Below are positions 12,310 through 22,944 of a stretch of DNA of 64,000 nt, piece by piece (the stretch's first letter is position 1; the number at the start of each line of letters is the position of its first letter). The stretch is from Siphonodentalium dalli. Taxonomy: Eukaryota; Mollusca; Scaphopoda; Gadilida; Siphonodentaliidae. The translations under genes and the position numbers were made by a program. The notes beneath the pieces are model-generated. The model did no database searches and was not told where the DNA came from. It worked only from the letters and a program-made list of their open reading frames with translations. The DNA lies in NCBI GenBank assembly GCA_032622095.1, contig CP136063.1, positions 6,551,814 to 6,615,813 on the forward strand, read 5' to 3'.

Positions 12310-12763
12310 CATTCCTTCTGTTTGATGGCGATTTGAACAAATATGAATACAAACAAACGCCGACCGTGCCCTTAATGCATGTCTCTTAATAAAGCAGTTC
12401 ACTATTGGTGAAGGAACCAACTGAAATTGCACGATTTATGTGGCGTTGCGTTGCATCGCTTACAACTATGAAATTTCTGTTGGGCAATTAATTTAATATT
12501 CGTTGCGAAATGGGCTCATACAAGTTACAAACATGTGAAGTAGATGATTGAGGGACAAATACTAACAAATAAATAATATTGCCGGCTTGTTGTTCAATGT
12601 TATAACGTCCCCCTCAGATCGGGTTAGAACATCAACATATCCACTGTGTTTGCACTCGGTGGAATATGATCTCAACGTGCGTAGCTAGAGTAGAGATTCA
12701 TGACATAACATAAACAGTCCTATAGCTAGTTTGATTACTCCATCGATATCTATATTAGTTGGC

Positions 12764-12909
12764 ATGCATACATTATGGCCCCCATCGTATTTGAACCGTA
12801 CGATCTTTGTGGCGGTCCCGGGCGGTAATTAGTCACATGCATACATTATGGCCCCCGTCGTATTTGAACCGTACGATCTGTGTGGCGGTCGTCTAACTGC
12901 GGACATCAA
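12764..12909. repeat. 73-bp direct duplication
   Basis: ATGCATACATTATGGCCCCC followed by CGTATTTGAACCGTACGATC occurs at 12764 and again at 12837. The second copy continues as the coding-like stretch at 12848. Confidence 0.85.
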
Positions 12910-13072
12910 TCACATGCTAAAAGCTGTGATTACCTTTGAAGCATTTGTTACAATTATAAGCATGTCAGAACCCGGCGCTAATGATGAAATTAATATCGCT
13001 TGGTTCTTTGAACCCTACACGTTTGGCAGCAAGAGATCAAGGGTGCTCTGTAATTGTGCACTTTTGGCATGA
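12848..13072 (+). pseudogene. Coding-like stretch, unassigned (74 codons)
   Basis: An ATG-to-TGA frame with amino-acid composition that looks more like a protein than low-complexity translation (for example SEPGANDEINIAW near its end). I recognise no family. It lies at the head of a series of plus-strand, intron-less coding-like stretches reaching about 16.8 kb. Chance cannot be excluded: in DNA of this composition, frames near 100 codons are expected at random. Confidence 0.25.
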
Positions 13073-13316
13073 GTCACTGACAAAAGTCAACAAGGTGAAT
13101 GTTAATTTGTTTGATCTGGCGGTAATTAGATATTATGTGCTGGATAAAGGATATTTGTGAATTAAAACCGCTTGATTTATTGGAAATGTTACGAACTCGG
13201 CCGGTACCTTTGTGCTGCAGTGGATAATCATACGGGCCATTATGAACTACCGGTACACGTGAGGCTTAATCAGAATTCTAAATATTAGTCATAAATCATT
13301 CTGAAAATATAAACTG

Positions 13317-13586
13317 ATGGCTGCCAAGAAAAGTTGGACGAAAATATTGCGAATTGTTATCACTCCCATTCAAAGGAGTAAGATAGCACAAACAATGATC
13401 CAAATGCATTCCCGCGACGTGACAATGCAACTCGATAGGGCAACAGTCTGGTCCACGCAATTGCCACATACAGACGGGTGGACTGACATATCCTACTATT
13501 TTATATATATAATGATAATTGGTTCATATGATAGTATGTCAGGCATAACAATTCCATGTGTTCTGTTTCATTTAGTTCAGGTTTAA
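13317..13586 (+). pseudogene. Coding-like stretch, unassigned (89 codons)
   Basis: A plus-strand ATG-to-TAA frame. The duplicated segment begins inside it at about 13514, so copy 2 contains only its 3' end (near 26992-27063). No domain is recognised. It may belong with the neighbouring stretches at 12848 and 13626. Confidence 0.25.
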
Positions 13587-13625
13587 CGCCGTTTTCGTCG
13601 CTAACGAACATTTCCCAACATGTTG

Positions 13626-13960
13626 GACATTTTCACGAACATATTGATGTGCCATAATGTAGTAATGGCCATACCGGATGCTACTCTAGTATATACTCGC
13701 CATTGATAATTTTCTCAACTCGAAGAGCTGGTTATTATCTCCACAATGCACATGGCATACTATGTGACGCGGGTACGATGAAATCCGAAGCGAAAGCAGC
13801 ATTTGTAGCGTACAATCAAATTGTATATATTAGTGTAGTGGATGGCAAACCACCGACGTGTGTGGCACCGACCTGAGTGTTTAAGTTGATACACTCGTTT
13901 CCTGAAAGTGGTTTTATGTACATCAACAAATATATGTGTCATTTTAAAACGATTTGTCGT
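13626..13960 (+). pseudogene. Coding-like stretch with frameshift and nonsense change, copy 1
   Basis: A frame opening near 13626 (MLDIFTNILM...) is followed, after a one-base shift near 13705, by a second frame that contains DAGTMKSEAKAAF and runs to about 13960. In copy 1 a TGA at 13874-13876 interrupts the second frame; copy 2 reads GGA there. This single difference breaks the frame in one copy only. No family is recognised. Confidence 0.3.
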
Positions 13961-14419
13961 TGACGAACAGCTGGAGCTAGACCCTACCACTGATAATGTT
14001 GTCTGAAACAAAGCTAATATACATACACAGGCACACAGCCAAGATGGATAGGACACCCATGACCGAATGTCATGTTCACACACATACGACCAAGGTGAGA
14101 GTATGAAACCAGTCACCGACTATCAGAAAATATAAAATAAGTTCAATTGGGAAAACATCCTTATAAGAACAGTATGCAAACATTATACCATACACATGCA
14201 AATTGTGTAGTGAACAGTAGAGTAATACATGCTATAACTCATAACTGATCCATGTTCATACATGACGCTCTGGGCGAGGGCACACATCCAGTATATCTTT
14301 GCTTTTCCCTCAACTAGAAGAGCCACCGGTTGCTGCCCGCATAGTACCTGTAAAATGCAACGATACAATACCGCTTATCTCGAGCACTATGTACTTTTGT
14401 AACATATTAACACAATAGA

Positions 14420-15083
14420 TAACATAACCACCGGCGTATGTGACACCGGTGATATATACATTCCGCACGCACTTTCTAAATTTAAATTAGATATATCAGT
14501 ATAATGGGAACCCGCTGTGTATAGAGTCATGGAGTGCTTACGAGGTATTTCCTCTCAGCGCTAAATTACTGGGGACAAATACATCGGATCGTATTGTGAT
14601 GTCTACCACGAATGTGTGGGACCACATGCACCTGGAGTTTACACTGGTGTAAAATGTTTTCCATTGGTCTCATTGCAAACAGGTTAGGTATACCGTTTAC
14701 GACATAAATCTTAGGTCCAAAATTGTCTTTAAATCTAAAAGAGTGACATTTGCGGAAACTATTTATGCAAACAAATCAATTCTGTTTAGCAGGAAATTCG
14801 TCTTTTTCGTAACTAGTGTCAGAACCGCACTAAATAAATACTGTGATATTTTAGACGACACCACAAAATTAAAACCTAGGGAAGGCATAGGGAAGATGTG
14901 TGATGATTGTGCTATGCACAAAACACACACGCCTATTGACCAACCAGGGCCCTGTGTCTATTTTTCCATCTCCTATATATTCCTCCCGCATCCGCTAGAT
15001 GTCACTAGATGGGCTCTTCCCCATACAACACTCAATTCAAATCAATTCAGTTCAACATACAACATTTTATTCAATTAAATTCA
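14420..15083 (+). pseudogene. Coding-like stretch with one frameshift and one stop, copy 1
   Basis: A frame containing TGDIYIPHALSKFKL ends near 14503. The next frame starts near 14506 and continues, interrupted only by a TAA at 14650-14652, to beyond 15000. It contains FPLSAKLLGTNTSDR before the stop and TALNKYCDILDDTTK after it. The run of ~165 codons with a single stop is longer than chance frames here. There are no introns and no recognised domain. I infer an eroded gene; viral or transposon origin is possible but unproved. Confidence 0.35.
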
Positions 15084-15084
15084 A

Positions 15085-15234
15085 CTTTTGCCGTGTCCAG
15101 ACATGACGTTTTTCTATGTTCAATACCTTCAAAAGAACAAACCGTGGGATGAAGGAAAAGATCACTCGATCTTTTCGACCATCCCGGGCGCTTCGCTCGA
15201 GATGTCACTCCGAAACACATTTAAACCAGCGTAA
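15085..15234 (+). pseudogene. Coding-like C-terminal fragment, copy 1
   Basis: A 49-codon open stretch containing MTFFYVQYLQKNKPW and ending ...NTFKPA before TAA at 15232. It follows the previous coding-like stretch in another frame and could be its displaced C-terminus. Copy 2 has a D to G change (GAT to GGT) in it but stays open. Confidence 0.25.
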
Positions 15235-15404
15235 CCTGGGTAAGTATATTCTAAATCACTAGCATGGTACATGTTGCTATACCCGGTATTTTGCCCATGG
15301 TCACGTGACATGTGTTAGTACATCGTAGTCATAGTGTGGTTTGTATCTGCTGGCGCTGTTTTTGTATTCACGTTGTCCACCCCTTGGTAACTGGTCATGT
15401 ATGA

Positions 15405-15800
15405 ATGCGATGTTGTTGGTGGATACGGCTTAAATGCTATAATGTTGGTGGATACTGCTTAAATGCTACGGTGTTGGTGGATACGACTTAAATGGCATGA
15501 TGCTGGTAGATACTTGTTTAAATGTGGTGGGTACTGTCGATTTAGCAATGTTGTTGGTGGGTGCCGTTGTTTATCTATGATGTCGATGGGACCATTTGTT
15601 TAACTATTGTTGGCGGATACTGCTGATTTAGCTATGATGTTGGATGGTCTCGTTGTTTAGATATGTGGTTAGTTGACACTGTTGATTTTATTACGATGCT
15701 GGTTGGTACTGCTGGTTTGAATACGATTATGGTGGATACTGCTGATTTGGCTATGATGATGGTGGATACTGCTGATTTGACTATGGTTTTTGTGGGGGGT
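15405..15800 (+). repeat. Degenerate ~30-bp minisatellite, copy 1
   Basis: Repeats of TGTTGGTGGATAC followed by GGCTTAAATGCTA-like sequence at roughly 30-bp spacing, becoming degenerate (TGGTGGATACTGCTGATTTG) toward the right. The 86-codon frame over its end simply reads the repeat. Confidence 0.75.
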
Positions 15801-15923
15801 AATATTGTTGTTACGAACGAATTGTCGATTTGTGTTTTATATTGTCATTTTAGAGGTGTGTTGCTTGTCGGAATAACCCGAACTAATTATTTAATTGTGT
15901 TTAAAAAACAATCACAAATATGA

Positions 15924-16212
15924 ACATTTTAGGCAACTGCGTATTTATTTGTTGGTTTACGAATAATTATCGTTTAAATACAGGGTAGGCGGAGGGAAAA
16001 CAAGAAACATCAAATTGGTTTATTAAATTGTTTTCATTTAATACAACCTGTATAACCCACAACTTTATACTTCGGTGTTCCGCATGTGATGCTTCATTTT
16101 GATCACGTGAATATGGTAGCCGTTTCTCTGCATAATTATATATCTCATGTAACTCTATTCAAAACCGACCGATTTTGGGACAGGCACTGGTGAAACTTAT
16201 CATGCCATACGT
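15924..16212. other. No recognisable feature
   Basis: Single-copy-looking spacer between the minisatellite and the next coding-like stretch. Confidence 0.4.
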
Positions 16213-16768
16213 ATGGTATTTCAACACAAGCTCTATGAAGCAAGGTTGAATGTGTTGATGCCAACTTACAGGGCGTGTCACAATATACTGCCACAATATA
16301 TGCACCATAATTACACTTACATGTATCTATTGATATTAGCTAATTACAAACCATTTACGAGACAATTCCGTTGTTCACGAATATCCAAGCACCGTGCCGA
16401 TAAAACTACTGTAGTGCGAATAGACAAAGGCAAAGCTGAATTTATAAGAAGTAGATCTGGCATTAAAATAAAGAGTTCATTATGTCTATCATGTCAGGGA
16501 GAATGGTGTTTCTAAGATCTTATTATCTCAGCATGTGCTTTCGTTTAATAACATAATTAATGACCTTCACATTCGCGCACTAATCACTCATGTTCGACAC
16601 CGCTTATCACCGTCGCGTATTAACAGTGTGTTTTTATTGGGTACTGATTATGCGTACATGCCCGGTGGCCGGGTATCAACGTTGAGTTCTCTCCTACGCT
16701 ACTGGTTTGCCATTATGATGACACAATTAACGGTCTTAACGGAAATACCACACCCTAAGTTTAAGTAG
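16213..16768 (+). pseudogene. Coding-like stretch, two overlapping frames, copy 1
   Basis: A frame of 100 codons (16213-16515) ends ...SSLCLSCQGEWCF. The next frame is open across the same point and continues to a TAG at 16766, containing LLGTDYAYMPGGRVS. A one-base shift near 16500 would join them into ~185 codons. Copy 2 has an extra CTTATTAT (8 bp) just after the junction, changing the frame relation. No domain is recognised and there are no introns. Confidence reflects the paired-frame continuity only. Confidence 0.35.
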
Positions 16769-16850
16769 TCCTGGTAGTTATAACGATTTTATGTTGATGT
16801 GTCACGTAACCCTTGTTGGGCTGTGGGGGGATTTATTTAAGAAATATCGC

Positions 16851-16980
16851 GTGTTTCGTTCTAGGTTATGAAGGTATAACCGTAAAGATTTACGACAAAT
16901 AAAATAACGGCGCGTAGCGCATTAGCGTAAATTTGTGTTAAAACTTTACGGTTATACCTTCATAACCTTAATCGAAACAC
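16851..16980. repeat. Fold-back with 37-bp arms, copy 1
   Basis: GTGTTTCGTTCTAGGTTATG and onward to CGTAAAG (16851-16887) faces CTTTACGG...AATCGAAACAC (16944-16980) with two or three mismatches. The loop contains GGCGCGTAGCGC. Confidence 0.85.
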
Positions 16981-17219
16981 GGGTTATTTCTTATAGTTGA
17001 ATTCGCCATTATTTCCACAGGAGAACCGCCCTAAGTATTAATTATAAAATAAGCGTAATACATTGGGATTAAGTTCGACGAAAAAGACGACCCAAACGTT
17101 GAAATTGACATGCATGCTGTTCAACAGACATCACATTATCAACTGATCTAGTGGCGTAATAAATTCGCCGCTTTTGATTGGCTAGTGAACGCACTGGTCA
17201 AATTGTCGATTATATATGA

Positions 17220-18109
17220 CACTAGCCGATGAGCCCGACGTTGTCGATAGCTCCACCCGTTTCCGAGATCTGGTCTGCGCATGCGCGAAGCTGGTGTCGC
17301 ACGGGCTCGGCGACCCGATAAAATTCATATCCGGGGCAAGATACATTCACATAGCAAATTTCAAGTCGATAGCTCCACCCGTTTCCGAGATCTCGTCTGC
17401 GCATGCGCGAAGCGGGCGCCGCACGGGCTCACCAATACAACAACGTCGACCGCCTGGTCAAACTGCACACACGTACCAAGTTTCGTCCCGATCGGTCGAG
17501 AATCGTAGATTTGTATAAATGACAGACAAACAAACATACAGACAGATAGGCAGACAGAGGTCTTCAAAATATATATGAGACTAGCCGATGAGCCCGACGT
17601 TGTCCAGGCTATTCAAAAACCAAATTTTGTTGTCCGGTCTATTCAAAAACCAAAATTCAAGTCGATAGCTCTACCCGTTTCCGAGATCTGGTCTGCGCAT
17701 GCGCGAAGCTGCGTCGCACGGGCTCGGCGACCCGATAAAATTCGTATCCGGGGCAAGATACATTCACATACCAAATTTCAAGTCGATAGCTCCACCCGTT
17801 TCCGAGATCTCGTCTGCGCATGCGCGAACCTGGCGTCGCACGGGCTCGGCGACCCGATAAAATTCGTATCCGGGGCAAGATACATTCACATAGCAAATTT
17901 CAAGTCGACAGCTCCGCCCGTTTCCGAGATCTCGTCTGCGCATGCGCGAAGCGGGCGCCGCACGGGCTCGCCAATACGACAACGACGACCGCCTGGTCAA
18001 ACTACACTCACGTACCAAGTTTCGTCCCGATCGGTCAAGAATCGTAGATTTGTATTAATGACAGACAGACAGACAGACAGACAAACAAACAAACAGAGGT
18101 CTTCAAAAT
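17220..18109 (+). mobile_element. Tandem pair of a CpG-rich retroposon-like module, copy 1
   Basis: The module begins CACTAGCCGATGAGCCCGAC and ends with a (GACA)n/(AAAC)n tract then AGGTCTTCAAA. ATATATGA lies immediately left (17212), between (17571) and right (18110), so the first unit (17220-17570) and second (17579-18109) share an apparent 8-bp flanking duplication. Inside, a block with CCACCCGTTTCCGAGATCTC and TGCGCATGCGCGAA recurs five times at ~119-128-bp spacing. Copy 2 has one unit. A short-tandem-repeat tail suggests retroposition; no tRNA-type head was found. Confidence 0.65.
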
Positions 18110-18117
18110 ATATATGA

Positions 18118-18960
18118 GATAAAGTGTTCCAAAAATGATTTGCCTGACTGTGAAACGAGTTGTTAGTTTCTGAAACATCAATTCCTTGCCAATCGATTTT
18201 TGTTGAGCCGTCTAGATATGTATACACTGAGTACTGCTGGTTTAGATCGCGGTATAGTTGTGGTCATATTTCCATTTCAATAGCATAAGTAATACAAACG
18301 TTGAGGTTATTAAGACATAACTGTAATGGCTTAATGTATGCGAACCAATGTTATGTTATGTAATTAATTGACAGCTTGTGATTAAATCATGTCATGGACA
18401 AGTGGTGATGTTTCTTGAAATGTCGTGTTCGGTGTTGACACATTTAAACAATTCGAGGAAACGCCATCTAATGCATGGCGGAGCTGACATGCATGTTTTC
18501 GGGCAAGTATGACGGGTGGGTGGGTGGCCCAAGATGTCTAAAGCAATATTTTCAACTCAGTAGTGTTTTTCTCCTCTATTTCTGTTTGCATTTTGATAGT
18601 ATTAACACTTAATAATATTACTTGCAACCAGTCATCACCTAGTATAATGTTGTAAATTAATGTCACTAAAGTTCATTCGCACTTAACACTCATGGACACA
18701 ATTGCATAAGCAATCAATATGATATCAAACTGAAGAAATATAATATACAACGGGTGATATAATATAATAATTACCACACGGGGGAATCGATGGAATGCCG
18801 CTCATAGCAATCAGAGGCCGCTCCGATCAGCCAACGAGGCACTCCTAGTTTTTTAATCATTTTGTAGACAGGAATTTAGAACTGAATCAAAGATTCTGGA
18901 GAAATGGAGAGGTGTGTATTATCTGTTTTAGATTTGCCTAGTAATATGGTTATTTTTCCA
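18118..18960. other. No recognisable feature, copy 1
   Basis: Unremarkable AT-rich sequence shared with 31062-31905. Confidence 0.4.
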
Positions 18961-18961
18961 G

Positions 18962-19153
18962 CATGCAGTGAGTAGTGTAACGACATATAACGCAATATAT
19001 AATGATGTAGGTATGCCTGAAAATGGTCATGACGAAAATACCGGCACTGTTGACAAACATCCATTAGTTTGCACGGTCCAATACAGTACTAACGATTTAC
19101 GATTGAATGTACTTGAATCAAAATATTACCCCAAGACGCCCCAGATAGTTTAG
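18962..19153 (+). pseudogene. Exon-like block with 3' splice-type border, copy 1
   Basis: A pyrimidine tract GGTTATTTTTCCAG directly precedes a frame of 63 codons ending with TAG at 19151, containing YNDVGMPENGHDENTG. This is what a last coding exon would look like. The block is unchanged in copy 2. No upstream exon or family was identified, so it may be chance. Confidence 0.25.
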
Positions 19154-20755
19154 TCCACTATTCCCCAGGATAAGCATCCGACGGAGATAAACGTGAAGGG
19201 TTTTGTCGCGATGATTTGCCAACGAAGCTGAACGGTGATAGTAAACCAGGCCGCTCCGAGTGACTATACATATGACTACGATTGTTAAAATGGAGTTTTA
19301 CGTTTTGGTATATAAATTGACTGCTTTAGTCTGAGTTTCTCTGACTCGCAAATGTGTACTTCTTGGTGATGGAAGATGGCACAATTCACATACAATAACT
19401 TGGCTGTACATTGATTTATTCATAGCCGTAAAGGTTATTCTGAATGTTATATCACCGTGCTCACTCAAAATAGACATGCATGGACCCTGCAATAATGTAT
19501 GCATACTGATCTGCAGTCTTTTCCAACGATTTCAATATGTGAATAATACCATATGCCCGTCCAAGGATATACTGAACTAACAAGACATACCAATATGTAC
19601 ATATTACACATATAAATAAGTTAATCGCTATGACCATTATGTCATATTTTGCATTTAAAAAATCGGGGAAGAAACAGATTGGACCAAAGAAAGATGATGA
19701 TGCGGTCCATGGATAGGCAAGGTATTCCAGATACAGACGAGCCAATACGAAATTCCCCTTTTGCACCACAGGAGCAGACATTGGAAAAGTTTGACAATAC
19801 TCTAATGTTTGCTCTATATAAGCAGTGTAACTGAGTTTTGGAAGACCGACTATCGCCAGTTTATACGTTTTGGGGGTATATTTCTGTCTGAAAAGAAAAT
19901 AGGACATAATGATTCCAACTATTAACTTATTTATGTATTAAGTACATACTGAAATTTGAAAGATAATAAATACCGTAAGCAATATGATCCTGCTGTTCTT
20001 TCTCAGAATGTGATCTTTGAACACTTAGTAAATTTGAAGCGAAAATCCTACCACGGTGGCCGAATTATGCTTCGCATATGACATTTATTAAACGCAATGT
20101 ATATCATTGTGTGCTTCACATGTATAATCATTATTAAATTTGCAACTGCCTATTTAATTGGTGTATTGCAATATTATATTCCATGTTAATGGAATCTTTG
20201 GAACAGACTGTTGATCAGTAAACATTAATTACTTCAGGGTCCATGCAATGGGCTTCCCCCAATATCGTGACGTCATACTGATGTCGCAGACATTCTAAAT
20301 AAGGAATAATTTATGCGCAGATTTATTGTTCAAATTTCAACTCTGAAATAACTGTCTCTTTCAAGATAGACGAAACACACTTCAATAACACATCATTTCG
20401 GTCTTTGTCCACTGTAACACTCATTTTCCTATTGTGATGAGATTATTAAAAGCGTCGAAAACGAGTTTTACCGATGAATAAATGTCTTTCTTTTAGATCA
20501 ATATACAATCAATATACACACGTGTTTTTGATGACACCTGAGCTATTTTTACGGGACACGCGCAGCTGTTATCGGTTAGCCAATCGGGGTTAGCGGTTTC
20601 TGGTACCGCTTCCAATCAAAAACAAGGAATTTCCTGGTATATCCCCAAGTCTGGAAATAGCTTTCTGGCCACTCCTGTTCGACTCAGATGAATATATATG
20701 AGATACTGAATATATATGAGATACTGAGTCGAAATTTATGTCGACTGAGTGCAGT
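19154..20755. other. No recognised gene, copy 1
   Basis: Contains a 148-codon minus-strand frame at 19461-19907 rich in hydrophobic residues. Its only two differences seen in copy 2 both change the amino acid, which gives no sign of coding constraint. A 22-bp duplication (GAATATATATGAGATACT) sits at 20689-20726. Confidence 0.4.
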
Positions 20756-20759
20756 TGGA

Positions 20760-21262
20760 GTGATAGATAGATAATGATTTATTGGCAAAAAACATCCACA
20801 AGAGGACAGTTTGCTAATACAATGGATAATAGTATACAAAACATGTGATAATAAAATATACAAGAACAAAATTACATAATATGCTAAGATGTACAAGGAG
20901 TCTCAGGATCATGTATCATATTTATGGTTTCCTAACTGTTATTTGCTCAGCACGAGTATCGAAGAAGCGACGTATCAGTTTACATATTATTCGTGTTAGA
21001 GTGGGACAGTCATTTGTCAATATAGTAGTAAATTGATCGTTGGCGTTAATGCGTTGAAAATTTGGATTACGGTTAACCATTGATTCGAGAAGCTCTCTTC
21101 GTAGTTGTGAATATGCAGTGCATTCCATAAGGAAATGTATTTCATCTTCTACGACATCGTCGCAGCAAAACACACACTTTCTATTTTCTAATTTTACTGG
21201 GGGACATTCAGGATAAACCTTATGTCTTATGCAACAATCAATGTACAGCCAGTCAGACACCT
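20760..21262 (-). pseudogene. LINE 3' end: C-terminal CCHC-like domain and tail, copy 1
   Basis: The minus strand reads a C-terminal peptide with CVFCCDDVVEDEIHFLMEC then LRRELLESM. The C-x2-C ... EDEIHFL-x-EC pattern is typical of the C-terminal region of several LINE reverse transcriptases. The stop near 20922 is followed by ~150 bases of 3' UTR ending in AATAAATCATT then (ATCT)n on the minus strand (plus: GATAGATAGATAATGATTTA at about 20762). Only the last ~110 codons survive. Its 5' edge merges into the 51-bp array at 21229. Confidence 0.8.
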
Positions 21263-21557
21263 CCTTACCTTATATGGTTACACAACAATCAATGTACAGC
21301 CAGTTTAACAATCAACGTACAGCCAGTCAGACACCTCCTTACCTTATATGGTTACACAACAATCAATGTACAGCCAGTCAGACACCCCTTTACCTTATAT
21401 GGTTACACAACAATCAATGTACAGCCAGTCAGACACCCCTTTACCTTATATGGTTACACAACAATCAATGTACAACCAGTCAGACACCTCCTTACCTTAT
21501 ATGGTTACACAAAAATCAATGTACAGCCAGTTAACAATCAATGTACAGCCAGTTTTT
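21229..21557. repeat. 51-bp array seeded from LINE coding sequence, copy 1
   Basis: AACAATCAATGTACAGCCAG recurs about every 51 bp with CACCTCCTTACCTTATATGG between, plus shortened ~22-bp units. The AATCAATGTACAGCCAGT part is also the last coding sequence of the adjacent LINE fragment (minus strand TGWLYIDCC), so the array appears to have grown out of the LINE edge. Confidence 0.8.
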
Positions 21558-21654
21558 TATGTTAATTGTCCCAACGTCCATCGCCAGGAAGTATAGCATT
21601 TGCGAGTCAGAGAAACTCGGGCTAAAGAAGTGCTATTATATATAGCACGTATAG

Positions 21655-22074
21655 CTCCGGTTTGATAATCATACTCATGCATATGTAGTCACTCGGAGGC
21701 ACCCCAAGGACTATCACCGTTCATCCACTATTTATAAATCGAAAATTTTCTTGGGTTATACATTCTTCCGACTGCCCATGTATACCATTATGTTGCGTAA
21801 CAGTCTGTAACAGTTGTCAATTTCTTTTGGCACCACTACAATGTGTAAGTTTCACACGTTAGCGTTCTCGAAATTAACACGTCTACATGCGTCTTTACGC
21901 TCATTTAAAACGACACCGAACATTTCGCCGCATGACCACTCTACTTCGAAATTGGTTTACTCCTTCTTCCCCGTGAACCGATTCTCACCATGCGACCAGC
22001 AAACTAACCGGACAATAGCTCCGAAAATTATGGGTGTATCCATTAATCTAAAATGTGAACGTTTTATTTTATAA
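21655..22074 (+). pseudogene. Coding-like stretch with one stop, copy 1
   Basis: One plus-strand frame is open from 21655 to 22074 except for a TAA at 21808-21810, giving 51 plus 87 codons. It contains VVTRRHPKDYHRSS before the stop and TTPNISPHDHSTSKL after it. The terminal TAA is followed by an A-rich tail. In copy 2 a substitution changes the D of PHD to G but the frame stays open. No family is recognised. Confidence 0.3.
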
Positions 22075-22192
22075 AAAGCGAGGATTCCAACATAAAATTA
22101 ACTCTTCGAGCTGGATTAATGAATATACGCGCGTACTCAATTAGGCATGCCATTCAGAAGGTTCGTGTGTACTCCTTTGTCAGATAACAAAA

Positions 22193-22343
22193 CAGTTGTC
22201 ACTCTTGTTTTCGTGCGACACGGGGATTTGTCGCCGCTCTCGACCTGGAATGTCACACTCGGGCCTGGCTGCCCTCGGGTGTCATTCCAGGTCTCTAGCG
22301 GGCGATAACTCCCCGTGTCTCACTCAATCGCGGGCGACAACTG
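22193..22343. repeat. Fold-back, copy 1
   Basis: Nested arms: CAGTTGTC/GACAACTG at the tips, GACACGGGGATTTGTCGCC/GGGCGATAACTCCCCGTGTC inside, and GACCTGGAATGTCACACTCG/CTCGGGTGTCATTCCAGGTC at the centre around GGCCTGGCTGCC. Confidence 0.85.
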
Positions 22344-22564
22344 TATATTATTACATATTTTAATGGACATTCGTGGCTTATATTATCAAATTTGATCTTA
22401 TGACAACATGTTAACACGAACGCTTACAAATGACACCTTCTAACACGAACGCTTACAAATGACACCTTCTACTCAACCTTCTACTCTATAGTGTCTATAT
22501 GTAATCGATCTTAGATCGTTGTTATTACCGGAAGAATTTATTGAAATTGGCATACACTCTCTGG

Positions 22565-22944
22565 TTAACCCTTTACCCAACAAACCGACCAAATAAAGCT
22601 TCAACAGCCTAAAATATCTTCGGTCTGTCTCAATAGAACCATACAAATATGGATATCATTGGAACCGGCTCCTTGACCACATTGTGATAGTTACAGTTAT
22701 GCCCTATGCCAATGCATTCTCTTATATATGCGAGTCGACCATAGGTCGCCTCGCATATATAAGAGAATGCATTGGCATAGGGCCTAAACACTTTTTACCA
22801 TTTTTCTTACATTCTTTATCAATTTTATAAGTTTTAATGTGTTAAGCCAATGCATTCTCTTATATATGCGAGGCGACCTATGGTCGACTCGCATATATAA
22901 GAGAATGCATTGGCACAGGGCCCTTCTGTTGGGTAAAGGGTTAA
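22565..22944. mobile_element. Family A MITE, copy 1 of duplication
   Basis: TTAACCCTTTACCCAACA at the left and TGTTGGGTAAAGGGTTAA at the right, two palindromes inside. It differs from the copy at 36128 by a short change after the first palindrome (GCATAGGGCCTAAACAC here against a longer GGCCTAAACAAAAATC there). Confidence 0.9.

Noticed and set aside
13760-14116. 118-codon minus-strand frame present in both copies
   Set aside because: Lies opposite the better plus-strand coding-like stretch and reads as low-support antisense.
15663-15923. 86-codon frame (and its copy at 29139) as a gene
   Set aside because: Most of it is translation of the ~30-bp minisatellite.
19461-19907. 148-codon hydrophobic minus-strand frame conserved in both duplication copies as a membrane protein
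   Set aside because: The copies are near-identical throughout, so conservation is uninformative, and the only two differences noticed are both amino-acid changing.
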